Shown here one piece after another: positions 26,168 through 37,075 of a stretch of DNA of 60,000 nt. The stretch comes from Symsagittifera roscoffensis (lineage: Eukaryota > Xenacoelomorpha > Acoela > Convolutidae): NCBI RefSeq assembly GCF_963678635.1, contig NC_087062.1, forward strand, positions 35,678,052-35,738,051, given 5' to 3'. The notes beneath the pieces were generated by a model. The model did no database searches, had not been told where the DNA came from, and worked only from the letters and a program-made list of their open reading frames with translations. The stretch's first letter is position 1. Each line of letters begins with the position of its first letter. The position numbers and the translations under genes were made by a program.

Positions 26168-26560
26168 TCAACGGGCTGGAGGAATTCGTGTGGGACGATT
26201 AGTGGGCGAGATTCGTCTAGGTTTAAGAGTTTGTTGGGGGACAGAAGACATATATCTGGGTGATGGGATCGTAATTTCGGAGGATGCCTTGTAGGTTAGT
26301 GTCTTTAGTACAATAGGTGAAGTTAGGCAAAATTGGTGAGGTGTTTTTAGATTTATTGTATTGATATCTATGGTGAGCTTGTCGTGCTGGTGTATTGAGA
26401 GTGTAATGGTGTTGGATGAACTGGTAGTAAGTGTACGTGTGTGTTTGTTTAGTTCGTAACATGACATCGTGTGAACACTGCAAATCACGTTCTTTGGGTG
26501 TGAGGAAATGAAAAGATAGTGAAAAGCGATTAAATTTGTTAAAGTTTGAATCATAAGCAT
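26168..26560 (-). pseudogene. Element frame with paired cysteines, 130 codons, unassigned
   Basis: The frame is Thr/Ser/Ile-rich with several His and three Cys (near residues 27, 34 and 78), suggesting an extracellular beta-rich piece rather than an enzyme. It overlaps the end of the 232-codon open stretch (26551-27249) in another frame, and an eight-base T run near 26590 is a likely slip point. The two may be parts of one broken gene. No family is assigned. Confidence 0.35.
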
Positions 26561-27249
26561 GAAACGGAGTGCTGCTGAAATGACGTTGTCGTATTTTTTT
26601 TATTTAAGGTGTTGAGAGTGAAAGTGTATGGTGTTTTGATGATAAATTTTTCTGATAGTTGGGGGTTAGCAAATGGGTCGCTGTTTAGAAATATGTCTTT
26701 GTTAGGTCGTATGATGTTATGCTCGTAACAATCGATAGAAATTTCAGCAGTTTTGGTTGCGGTGTATTTGATTAGTGATTGTCTGTATCCTATCTGTGTG
26801 AATTGTTTTGGGGTAAGTGCTGTTGTTAGAAGATAGAGTTGGGTGCTGCATACTTCGTTGTCATGAGGGGTGTTATATAGTGGTAGTGATAGTGGATTGA
26901 TAAAGTGATAGAATGATGTCCGTGAAAGTGTAGGGTATAATACGTGCTCGTTTACATAATTAGGTTTCTCGTCATTGGGGTCTGATTGGAAGTATTTGTA
27001 TTGTGGGAAAAAGGGTAAACTTATTTGGAGAAATTCTTTGGTGTTAGTGTGAAGTGTGTGATTGACAAATTTTGTGGATGTTCCTGGGTTAGATGGGAAT
27101 GGAATAATTGGGAATGTTCTTTTAAAGGTTCGGTAAGCTCGGTTTGTACTGGAGGATGGGACTAATGAGAGAGTCGGGTTTTTTGAAGGGGTATAATGCG
27201 AAGAGGGGGTTGGGGTTGATGTTGTAATTGATGTTGAAGTGTGATGAAG
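26551..27249 (-). pseudogene. 232-codon open minus-strand stretch with no ATG
   Basis: From just after a TAA (27250-27252) to a TGA (26551-26553) this frame runs 232 codons without a stop and without a single methionine codon, so ATG-based gene finders skip it. The first 50 codons are Pro/Ser/Thr-rich. The rest is of mixed, globular-like composition with Cys near codons 133 and 178. It is probably the interior of a broken structural gene of the element whose start lay upstream (ATG-bearing frames at 27307 and 27422 overlap its first part). The function is unknown. Confidence 0.45.
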
Positions 27250-27520
27250 TTATCAAGCTCGTGTAATATTTGCGTGTTTTCAGAGTCGTTGTTATTGGAT
27301 AGTTCACTGGTTAGAGGGGAAAATATGGGTGTCACATTTGAAATGGGAGAAGGAGGGGAAGGGGGTTCAGTTTTGAAAGGAAGGTTGGGAAAAGGTAGAT
27401 GGGCTGAGTTCAGAGTTGGCAAATTTGTCGGGTGTTTCGATATCGGAGATATTGAACTGGGAGATAGTGTTATATACTGTTGTGTTGGAATTAGTGTCTG
27501 ATTCCATGTTGGCTGAAGTG

Positions 27521-27877
27521 TTATGATGAGGTGATTGAGGTGGGGGGAAGCAAAAAGTGCGATGATGGTAAGGTTGTGCTGGAGTTTGGCTGCGTGGGAA
27601 ATTGATCGATAGAGGGATCCAAATTGGCGGCTCCTCGTGGGCTAAAAAGATGGTTGTTCTGAGAACAAAAATTAGTGGTATGTGGTTTTTCTATGATTTT
27701 TTCGTATGTGTCTTCTATACTGGGTTGTTGGGTTATTATCTGTTGAATTTGGCTTTGTGGATAATTAGATCTCGAAGTTATGAGGTCTGTTAGAGCTATA
27801 CTTCTGAAAATTCGTGGTACTAATGATAAGGGATGATTATGATTTAGGTTTTGTAATGGTGGTGCTGTAGGCGGCAT
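27521..27877 (-). pseudogene. Pro/Ser/Thr-rich element frame, 118 codons
   Basis: This low-complexity frame is rich in Pro, Ser, Thr, Gln and Asn, with no domain. Its neighbours at 27122-27422 have the same character in other frames. It may be the disordered N-terminal part of the protein whose globular part is the 232-codon stretch, now separated by frame changes, or a structural (Gag-like) linker. Confidence 0.3.
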
Positions 27878-28273
27878 TGTAATCGTATTGTTTTCTGAAT
27901 CGTCATATGTGTTCGGTTTTGTCGATAGCCTGGTATTGTATTCTTTTATTTGAGCATGTAAAAGTATTTTATTGATTGATGTAGAAAATTTTCCAAAAAG
28001 TATGTGTGCTACGCTTGCTTGTGTATTTATTTGTCTGTGTTTTGCGCATGTATTGTAGATTCCTTTTAAAAGAGAGAAAAGAAAGAAAGTTAAACATTGC
28101 GTATATTATAGTCAATCTTTCTAAGATGTAGATGGGCCATCCTACAAAGGCAAGAAGTTTGTTTTTCAGATTTACAAAAACAAAATATTCATCGGTGATA
28201 TATCTCGTGGTCTGTATTTTTCACCATTTACGTATATGTAATCTTTTGTATATTTAAAATATCCGCTCTAGTC

Positions 28274-30130
28274 TTATGCGTATATGTCTGAAAAGCCCGC
28301 TGTTTCTGCAAGTTTGCGTAGGTTTTGATCAATGGATTGTCGTTGTTTTGTGTCCATTTTTGCAAGTAATTCTTGAAATTCTGAACGTATGTGACGTTGA
28401 ATGACGGATTTAGAGTATATGCCGATCGATTGTAAATCGATATTTGGATTGCGGGCAATAGTTCTAATGCTTTCTGGTGAAAAATTTTTCAGTGGTTGCA
28501 TAAGTGTAGGATATGTTCTGAAAAGATAGTTTTTATCTTCGTCAGGATTTAATGGTACTACATTGTGGCTGTTTTCTGATCCACAAGGGACTGCTGTATC
28601 CCAAAAATAAGTTCTTTTGGGGTGTATCAACAAAATGTACTTGATTTTTGTAGAATATTGGGATTCCTTTATAGCATCTTTTGTCTTCAAAAACATATAA
28701 AGGTGATACTTTTTTTGTACAAGTGTAATGCCATAATATGTTTCCTTCGTAGTCAATAAAAGTTTATCTGTTTCTTGACAATAAATATCCTGCATTAGGG
28801 ATTTTAAGTACTGCTAGTGCAATTGATTGTAATATTTGTGTGCGTTCAAGTTCGCTTAGTTGATGGAGTGTTTCAAATTCTGTCAAAGGCATTTCTTGAA
28901 AGATTCTATTTATTGTGTAGTCTAATTTCATGTCTAAGTGTAAGTCATAGTGAATTGCGCCAAAGTGAGTGTTGTTCATGAGTGATAGTTCTTGTAAACG
29001 TGTACTGTCTTCGTCTTGTGGTTTTAATTTTCCACCAATTTTTCCTGTGTTTTTTAGAAATTTTACTGGGACATATGAGTTTTCGTCAGTGGTTGAGTGA
29101 GATAGAGCCATTGGATGAATAATTAATTTTCGTGTATTCATGTCGAAACCTTCTTCTTATTCGACAAGAATTTCTGAGTATTGTGTTTTCAAAAAAGGTT
29201 TGGATTATTTACATGCAAGTTCCGTTTCTGGGTATATTTGGAAACGTGTCAACTCATTTTTAATAATTGAACGTTTCTAAATCTATAACTACTATGTTTG
29301 ACTTGATCAGGATTCACATCTTCAAATAGGATTGATTCAAAAAAATTTTTTTGGTGAAACTTTATCATTCTAGCGTGTATTTTTGCTACTTGAAATGTGG
29401 TACAGCTATCTTCGGGGAACCAAACAATTCTTGCTTGTGTGCATGTATTAGAATCGCAGTATCCTTGGTCGTTTTTGCAAGGGAGTCTGATTCCTTGATA
29501 AATTATAGTGTCATCTTTTAAATCACGTGTTAGTTGTACTTTTTCAAGTTGTAGTTTCCAATCAAAAAACATTATTTCTTGGTATCCTTTATTTCTTGTG
29601 TCGGCTTTACAATTTGAGGGGTTTGTATTCCAATGTGTGGTATTCAATTTTTTTTCATTCCATGTGCACCGTGGAAGGGAATTTTGTCATCTTATTTTAT
29701 ATGACCTTGGTATCTTTCAAGTTCGGCTTGATGTGCGGAGTCTGGAAAAACTTGAAAATTTACCAATTTTCTGGTTGTGCCTTTGTTTGATGTGATTTTT
29801 AATCGTTCAAGTTCGTTTTTACAACCGTCAGGGCTGAGGTGTAAAAGTCTTTCGATGTTACTTTGGTAGAAGCATTCATGATCTAGTCTGTTTTTGTTTC
29901 CGTTTGAAACTTGGGAACAATGTACTTTCTTTTCGGAAAATGTCGCTGCGGATTCATATCGTGTTAGCGTTGTAGCTCGTGCTTTCGGTTAAAGTGTTGC
30001 AATTATGTTTGTTGTTTCAATTGATTGTGGTTCGGATTCGCATTGAGTGGCTTGGTTTATTGCATATTTGTGTAGGGTTTTTTGTTCATTTTCTTCACAG
30101 TCATAGTGTGTGACTAACAAATCCTGGGGC
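28274..30130 (-). pseudogene. Broken envelope-like glycoprotein region of the element
   Basis: Minus-strand open pieces follow one another with cysteines spaced as in a secreted ectodomain, for example an IRLPCKNDQGYCDSNTC stretch in the frame at 29249-29647. They occupy the place an envelope gene would have. Visible breaks are: a TAA at 29989-29991, a TAA at 29692-29694, a frame change near an eight-base T run at about 29650, a gap between the frames ending at 29249 and starting at 29141, and frame changes around 28765 and 28620. The last piece (28274-28795) contains a TYFWDTAVPCGSENSHNVV stretch. Which viral glycoprotein class this belongs to is not decided. It could also be a non-envelope surface protein. 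Confidence 0.4.
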
Positions 30131-30341
30131 ACTGTTCGGGGGAAGGATTGTTATGATCGGATTTTGAGATATTGAAAAATAGAAGAGTCTGAAAAATTAG
30201 TATCTTTAGAAGATACATGTGTATGATAGTCCTGATCATGGATTATAAAAGGTGATATATCCAATTGTCTTTTTTGTGTATCTATCGTATTTGTAGATTA
30301 TTTGTGTAGTGATAAAAGGGGGAGGTAAATATTGAGCTGTT

Positions 30342-30806
30342 CTATTGGGGGGGGGGGGGGGGGGGGGGGGGGCGGGGGCTAGGGGATAGGGGATGATGAA
30401 TTTGATTTAGTCTTACTGTGATTTCAAATTTTAGTGTTAAATTATCTTGTTTGAGTATTTGTATATTGTGTTCTTGTTTATCTTTGTGAATATCTTGTCG
30501 ATTTTGTAATGTGTTTAGTGCCCAGTTGTGTAATCTGTTACTCTCATGATGTTGTCCAAATAATGGAGGGGGTGCTGCGAATGTATTCCAATCTAATCGT
30601 AGGTGTATGTTATTTGTTGAATTTTCTCTATATCTGGCATCGACTTTTGTAGGAAAATTTGGAAGAAATGGTGTTTGTGAAATTTGAGTTAAAGAAGGGG
30701 TTGAAGGGAGTGAAAGAGTTTCAGGTAAGGACAAATATGTGTCAGATGAAACATCTATTGGATCGTTCACTAAATTTAGTTCGCCTCGAGTAAAAGCTTG
30801 TGTCAT
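30342..30806 (-). pseudogene. Element frame with a poly-proline end, 154 codons
   Basis: The frame starts MTQAFTRGELNLVND and is Leu/Pro/Ser/Gln-rich. Its last residues are poly-proline because the minus strand crosses the G-run at 30347-30377. It could be part of a capsid-like (Gag) protein by position, but I see no zinc knuckle or capsid motif. Length change in the homopolymer would disrupt what follows. Confidence 0.3.
30347..30377. repeat. G homopolymer, 26 G then C then 5 G
   Basis: This is an uninterrupted run of 26 G on the plus strand followed by CGGGGG. Such a tract is prone to length error in sequencing and can form quadruplex structures. The true length in the genome should be treated as uncertain. 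Confidence 0.95.
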
Positions 30807-30882
30807 CTAAAATGGGAGATGTCCTGTAGTGGCTGGGGATTGAAAGGATTTTCTCGGATTTGTTCAGATGTAGGGGTTGAAC

Positions 30883-31197
30883 CTAAATAATCTGAGGGAA
30901 TGTTCGTTGTTGTGTTGGAGTCTGTGGGGTACTTTGAATTGTGCTACTGGAGAGGTCTATAGGGTTTGTTATTGTTGAATGAGGTATGTTGAATTGAACT
31001 CTGGGGGTTTGCAAATTCCTATTTCGTCTTGGATGAATAATTTTTCGGTTTATTTCGAGTGTGTTTTGGTTTTGATTTTGGTGTTTTGCTGTATTAAGAT
31101 CTTGTTGGAGAGTGGGGTATATGTTATATACTGGTTCGTATTGTGGTTCGCTCAGTGATGCTGCTTGGCGAAGTACTGGTTCTAGTGGTTCGGACAA
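30883..31197 (-). pseudogene. Gln/Asn/Pro-rich element frame, 104 codons
   Basis: A hydrophilic frame with a basic patch (HPRRNR near the middle) and no domain. It lies between the 5'-side module and the poly-proline frame and fits a disordered part of a structural protein. It ends about 75 bp before the next frame, in a different phase. Confidence 0.3.
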
Positions 31198-31265
31198 TCG
31201 TGCGTGTCTTTCTTCAAATGTATATGGATTGTCTTGAAAAATAGATGCGTGTTGATGATTGGGGG

Positions 31266-31595
31266 TTATTTGCTTGAGTTTTTGTTGGTTTTTCTTCTGT
31301 TATTTCTTCTACTATTTTTTCTATTTTTTCCTTTTTTTTTGTTACTGGTTATAAGTTTTGTATAATAGTTTAAAAGAAATTGATCATGGTTTTGATAGAT
31401 ATGAGAATATATCGGTTGTTCGTATATAATAGGTTCGTAGTCATTTTCAACGTGTATCATGTTAATTGAAATTGTTCTGGTGTTGAAACTAAAGGTAGTT
31501 TCAACACTTACAAATAAATAGGTTGTTAGTTTGATGGAGTATGATTGGTTAGTATTTAATATTTTATAGAGATAAAATATCATAAAAATAACCAA
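31266..31595 (-). pseudogene. Frame starting inside the LTR-like module, Lys/Arg/Asn-rich tail
   Basis: The first 40 codons lie inside the 152-bp module (31473-31624) and are shared with the frames at 16871-17101 and 24132-24362. Only the later part is specific, ending in a strongly basic KKKGKNRKN-type tail. The module-derived part is unlikely to be genuine protein. The basic tail could be a nucleic-acid-binding segment or chance. Confidence 0.25.
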
Positions 31596-31624
31596 TGATA
31601 ACTATTAGTTTAGACCTGGTTCCA
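31473..31624 (-). repeat. LTR-like module, copy C (5' side of the element)
   Basis: Same length and ends as copies A and B. The hairpin is GTGTTGAAACTA, AAGG, TAGTTTCAACAC at 31480-31507. One mispairing change in the loop region differs from copy B, but both 12-bp arms remain perfect. A TATA-like CTATAAAATATT lies about 55 bases into the module on the minus strand. Confidence 0.55.
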
Positions 31625-32156
31625 AAAACCATATCATCAACGACTATATAGCGTCTTTAAAATTAGCTTTCTGTATTTCAATCATAAGAAGTCGCAAGAA
31701 TCTACCTGGCCGAAAACTGATAGACAGGTAAACGCTATCGACAGCCAAATCATTAGCGGACTATAAAGGGATTGCGAAGTAGACGTTTCTTCCTCTCAAG
31801 AGTTTGATTCCGTGACCTTGCAAAGGGTTTCCCATTTCTTTGGTAATATTTGACATCTATTTTTGGCTGACCGACCCTAAGGCTTCTCTCAAGTTGGAAA
31901 CAAAACTGTCAAACAAACTATAGTCGTTATGGTGCTTCGGGAGAACACAAAGTATCAATTCGTTAGACCTAAAGATTTCCGAAAAGAGTTTTTTGAAAGC
32001 ATAAAACTATATTTACCATTGAAATTTTTTTTTGGATCTTGTAAATTTTTTCGAAACGATTTAAAGCAACCTTTTTTGAGCGACCCATTGTTGTCAATTC
32101 ATAGTTCAACATTCCAAAAAAATTTCTCTCTAACTAACTCTGAGTTCGATATTCTT
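31625..32156. other. Intergenic stretch, nothing recognised
   Basis: This is non-repetitive sequence between the element and the assembly gap. A plus-strand frame running into the N block is an artefact of reading N as open codons. Confidence 0.6.
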
Positions 32157-32356
32157 NNNNNNNNNNNNNNNNNNNNNNNNNNNNNNNNNNNNNNNNNNNN
32201 NNNNNNNNNNNNNNNNNNNNNNNNNNNNNNNNNNNNNNNNNNNNNNNNNNNNNNNNNNNNNNNNNNNNNNNNNNNNNNNNNNNNNNNNNNNNNNNNNNNN
32301 NNNNNNNNNNNNNNNNNNNNNNNNNNNNNNNNNNNNNNNNNNNNNNNNNNNNNNNN
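32157..32356. other. Assembly gap of exactly 200 N
   Basis: Two hundred consecutive N. A round length indicates a scaffolding spacer, so true distance and even adjacency across it are unknown. Confidence 0.99.
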
Positions 32357-32649
32357 CGCGTCGAAAGTCGGAACAAGAGTTGTTTGCCTAACTGTAAGCT
32401 TGTTAAATTGATTTAGTAAAACCTGTTTCCATTTTAGAGCGAACGATAGCAATTTAGAGCGAAAGTAGCAAAAAATGATACGTTCAGAGGTTCTCATAGA
32501 ATTACCTAAACGTTTTTATAAAATAACAATTCAAATGAATTTGATAAGACTAGCATTTTATCATGTATGAAAACTGCAACGCTAACGTTTTTTCTTTACA
32601 TGGAGTGTAGGACTAGCATGTTTGGATTGTAAAAAAGATTTTTACCAAC

Positions 32650-33300
32650 AGGCCTACCCGCATTTAAGAAAAGTGAAAACAAATCGATTATAATGGATTT
32701 TCGTGGTTTTAAGTGTTGTAAAAATAGTCGATTCCCATGTTACCTTCAGACAACAAAATTGGACTAAAAATGGGTTTAAATCTATTTTTTTTCTCGCCAA
32801 ATCAAAATGCCTTATAATTCATTTGGAATCCATTTTAACGGATTTTATAAGAAATGGGAAATTACCTTAGGATGGATTTTTTTTCCATTTATTTTTTTTC
32901 GCGCCTCTTGCAAATTTTTGCAAAAATTTCTGCATTTATCAATTGAGCTAAGCGGGCGAACGCTAGGTTAATGGAAGGGGATTTTTCCACCTCCAACTTT
33001 TCCCTCCCCCCCCCCCCCCAAGTTTCTAAATTGATGAAAGGAACAAAATTCAATTTTTGAGTAACATAAAAAGTAACAGAATTATCAAAGTTATGCAGAA
33101 AAAACTTAAACTGAACAACAAGTAACCAACATTAGCAAATTGAGTTTAAAACGTAGAAAAGACTGACTGAAATTCGCATTTCAATAAAGTGAAAAAAAAT
33201 CGATTGCAATGGATGAAAAATGTTTTTTGGTGCCTCAAAAAATAGTAATGTTATAATCCATTTTAGTTGATTATAATCTATTTGTTTTCACTTTTGTGGA
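32650..33300. mobile_element. Small inverted-repeat element related to the 49.4-kb foldback element
   Basis: A left arm at 32669-32693 (AAAAGTGAAAACAAATCGAT then TATAA) is the reverse complement of 33271-33295 with 24 of 25 bases matching. A third, direct, diverged copy lies near 33187. The left arm is preceded by CCTACCCGCATTTAAG, resembling the CCCGCATCC ends of the element at 49.4-50.9 kb, and shares its AATCGATTATAAT core. Confidence 0.6.
33006..33019. repeat. C homopolymer, about 14 C
   Basis: An uninterrupted C run in an AT-rich context, in the interior of the small inverted-repeat element. Confidence 0.95.
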
Positions 33301-35220
33301 CACTGACAAAGAAACTCAATTATAATCGATTGTTTTATATGGAACTCCAATAAACGAACCTGATGCTTTTTTTTCATGCTTAACTTTTATGGCATTTATT
33401 TGTTTGAGTACAGAATTGTTTCAGCGACAGAAGAAAAATGATCTTTTTGAAAACTTTAAAAAAATTGTTTTGAAACTGTCTGGGAAATGTAGCCTTTCTT
33501 ATGAATATTTTGTAAGAAATTGTATACCTAGCATTTCTGGCTTGTAAAAGTCAACCAAGGTTACTTTTTTTCAAGAATAGTACTATACATTTACATTTCA
33601 ATTAATTTTAATCGCTTTGCTTAAAAAATTTCCGCTTAATTGGGTTTAAACTGTTTCGAAACTTCAAACTGTTATGCTTGAGTAATTTTTCGCTTGCCTA
33701 ATTGACATGTATGGGTTATCGATTTAAAAGCAAGTCTGTTTAAAATGGGTCAAAAGTAAGCAAATAGGTATGTGCAAATGACTAAGACTGTCGTGTCCGA
33801 ATTTTTTTTTTGTCTGAGTTCTACAATGCTTTTCAAATCAAGTACTGGTCTCAGAATATTGAGGTTCGAGTATTTCAATTTTGACTACAATTTAGATATA
33901 TGCAGTTTCTGTCAAAACACAATGCTGCAAATTTATGCATAAAACAAAGATAGCTGGTTGCTGCGCAAGTACTGCCTAACTGATACCATGAAAAATTAAA
34001 AAATGACCAATAAAATAAGAAAAAATTGTTGTTTTGCATTTATTTGTCTTATTTTTTTTGTTACTTCTATTTCTAGAAGCGGCAACTGATTAGGGTCAAA
34101 TTGCGATAAATATTGCTGACTGCAGTCAAATGAACGTTACAAGTGGGAGGTCACCCTCTCATTAAGTCTCAGCTTCTCTTTGAAAAAAAATAAGGACTAT
34201 CTTTTTTGAGTTTGTTTATTATCCAAGAGAGCTGATACCACACTTGATCCCACTGGTGTGCGCAAAAATTTTTTCTAGGGGGCGGTTTTTACAAAAAAAA
34301 ATTGAACGTTTTGAATCCTTTTATAGGTAGACATGTTTAATTTTCCGAGCTCTCTAAAAAAAACTTTAATGATCCAATTTCGTTGGAAAAAAACTGGCTA
34401 AAAATGATGTTTTAGCCTTTATCAAAAACAGTTGACCACAAATTGCGTTTTTTCGATTCGCGCTCTCCACCCAAATTTAGTTATAATGGGGCCGAAGGCG
34501 TCTGTAAAAAAAATTGGTTGTTGAGGACCCTTTGGAAACCCCCCTTCGGCACGCTACTGCTTGATCTCGCGCGAGCTTGCCTCGAGTTAGTCAAAACTGG
34601 TTGGCAGGAAAAATACCGACCCGAATCCAAGCGTATTTTTCCACTTTTCGATAGGTATGAACAAAAAGAACAGCTGATTGCCTTGAAAATATCACAGAAT
34701 GTTCAATCACAGTTATTTTTGCATAATAACTTTAAAAATTATTCTAATTTAAAAACAAAAAACAAAAACCTATTTCAAGTTCTATTTCTCAGACTCACTT
34801 TAAATTTTTAAAATTGTATAGGGGAGGTGCTAATTTAAGGTTTAAAAGCTTTTTATTTTTTAAACAACCTAATTAGCAAATGAAACAATTTTTAGCGTGC
34901 TCATTGGCGTAATTCGCTTTGCCTTATTTTTAGCATGCATAGCGTTACTCTCTGTAACTTAGTCTAAAAGCAAAGTTTTTCTCAACACCATTTGGACTTT
35001 TTGACTTAAAAAAACCAATCTAATCACAACTGAACAAGATTTATTTGATATATAAATCAAACATTTACTTGTGGTCGCTTATTATGCGAGTGAAAAATTT
35101 TAATCGTTTTCAGTAATCGTAAAAAATAAATTTATTTGATGAAAATTATACGAAAAAGTGCCCAAAATTAGCTTTTTTGACGTATGCTTTCCAAAAAGGA
35201 TCAAAATAGTTTTTTTTAAT
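33301..35220. other. Gene-poor stretch
   Basis: No recognisable gene. A 122-codon plus frame at 34443-34811 is open and partly of mixed composition, but its last third is Lys/Asn/Phe-rich AT sequence, and no domain, splice context or homologue is apparent. I do not call it a gene. Confidence 0.5.
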
Positions 35221-35224
35221 GTTC

Positions 35225-35350
35225 TGAGTGTGTTGCAAAAAGGGGTCAAAATAGGGTCTTTATAGTGTTGTGCGTGCTCGGAAAACCCGCCGAGCCCCTT
35301 TAGAAAATCCGCCCCCACTCGAGAAATGCTTGGATCCGCTCCTGACAGTG
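35225..35350. repeat. Dispersed repeat fragment, family 2
   Basis: AGGGTCTTTATAGTG, GAAAATCCGC and a GATCCGCnCCTG end occur in the same order near 39228-39365. The second half (GAAAATCCGCACCC to GATCCGGGCCTG) is found again at 40490-40530. The sequence is diverged, with no coding capacity. Confidence 0.6.
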
Positions 35351-35609
35351 GAAACTAGAACAAAAACAAGTAAGATTCATAAATCATCCGGGCTTTAATT
35401 TGGTTTACAGCAAAATAAAACTGAATTAAACAGATTTCAGAAACTAAACAAAACAAGTTTTAAAAACTAAACTTCAGAGATAAACTGCACTAGATCGCAG
35501 GGCGCATCGATTTAGGTTCACAAAAATTGTCTTTACATTTGATATATGATTTTTTGAGCCCTTTAAAATCTAATTTTTTGACCGCCGTTTTTGGTCAATT
35601 TTTAGATAG

Positions 35610-37075
35610 ATTTGACCAAAGTTTTGCGTTTTTTCCCACAAAAATTTTGGAAAGTCGTAATTTGATGTCGTAAAAAAGTATCAAAATGTTTGATAGTGGC
35701 TGTTTCGGTCGTGATATGCTGAGCGTGATATGCTGTAAAAAGTACTAGGGCTTACAAGCAAAAAATAATGAAACTCGATAAAACAAATGATCAAGGAAAT
35801 GAAATTTTTTGTATTTTTTAGTGAATTAGGTCATCAAAAATTCACACAAAAACTAATCTATCAACTACTGAAACATCGGAACGAAGTAGTTTTTTAAATA
35901 GATTATGTAAGCTTTTATATTTTTGACTAGAAATGTGATACGTCGATTGTGTTACAAAAAACGGTAGTGGCCAAGTATTTCGATGGAAAAATTGTAGTCT
36001 AAGAAGAAAAAGAGTTTTTTATGCTTTCAATTATGGGGTGGGCGGTCCTAGCAATTTTCCAGTCGAGAATTTCCAAGAAAAAATATGACACTTTTGTTGA
36101 CCTTTAAAAAGGTTTATAACTTTGTTTTTTTTTAACTTAGAAAAAATGAATAGCGCCTCTTTGTCAAAATTTGGGTGTTTGCGCTGTAGTGTATTTATTT
36201 AGTTCATGTGAATAAAATGAAAACTTGGCGCTTTCATGAAAAATTGCTGCAATTTTTTGGCGCATCTTCCCCCTTCAGAATAATATTTTGCCTCCAAAAG
36301 CATCATCAGAAATTTTGAGAGTATGGGTTTCTAAAACTCATTGGAGCCATTAAATTTTTCGAATTGCGTATAATTGCGTATAATTACACATTGTATCGAC
36401 CAAAAAACTTTCGACAACTAAATTTTTGAATCAAAACATGTTTTCATCCAAATAAAGTGTGTTTGACAAAAATGTTGCTTTTTTCCCCACAAAAATTTAA
36501 GATAGTCGTAAATAAGTACCAAAAGGTCAATAGTCGACAGTGGGTTGAGTTTCTGAGTAAGGATTGGGGCAATCGTCTGAAACCGCCGCTGTTTCGGTAT
36601 AAGGAGATGCTAAAAAAACACCATGGCATAGAATCAAAAAAAGCAACTCAATGAAACAAATAATTAAGGAAGTGAAAATTGATTCCTTTGTATTTTTCTA
36701 GCTAATTGGGTCATCAAAAAATAAGAATATTTTTTCCTATTGACACAAAAGTTAATCGACAAACTACGGAAACAATGGGACGAAGGAAGTAATGTAAATT
36801 CTTAAATTTTTTTGACCGAAAATGTGAGACGTTGATCGTTTTACTAAAAAAGCCAACCAATTTCGATAGGAAAATTTTAGATTATAAAAAGAAAGAGATT
36901 TTTATGCTTTATATAAAAATATGAGTGGATCTAGCAACTCTGCAATCGAAGATTTCCACGAAAAAATTTGATACTTTTGCTGGCCTTTTTGAAAGGTTAT
37001 CACTTTGGTTTTTATTTTTCCTTTGAAATATTTAAAACGGTTTCTTCGTCCAAATTTGGGTAATATTATAGCATA
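35610..37075. repeat. Old tandem duplication, two diverged copies of about 600 bp
   Basis: 35610-36190 and 36460-37075 align through their length in the same order. Shared stretches include the TTTTTTCCC ACAAAAAT region, GGTCATCAAAAA, ACACAAAA-TAATC, GACGAAG, GAGATTTTTATGCTTT-like text and CACGAAAAAAT. Many substitutions and small indels separate them, so the duplication is much older than the 7.26-kb one. Nothing coding is seen in either copy. Confidence 0.6.

Larger units (their letters stand above)
24177..31624 (-). mobile_element. Decayed LTR-like, virus-derived element, minus strand, about 7.4 kb
   Basis: Two 152-bp TG...CA modules (31473-31624 and 24177-24328) bracket minus-strand reading frames that differ from all surrounding sequence. 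In minus-strand order these are basic and proline-rich frames (31.6-30.3 kb), a cysteine-containing envelope-like region (30.1-28.3 kb), further Pro/Ser/Thr-rich frames (27.9-27.2 kb) and two open stretches (27.25-26.2 kb). No reverse transcriptase, integrase or protease signature was seen. I found no convincing target-site duplication, primer-binding site or polypurine tract next to the modules. Treating the modules as a true LTR pair is therefore an inference. Stops and frame changes show the element is not functional as it stands. Confidence 0.5.

Noticed and set aside
31929-32497. Long plus- and minus-strand frames across the N block
   Set aside because: The open length comes from reading 200 N as sense codons. 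The real flanks are short and unremarkable.
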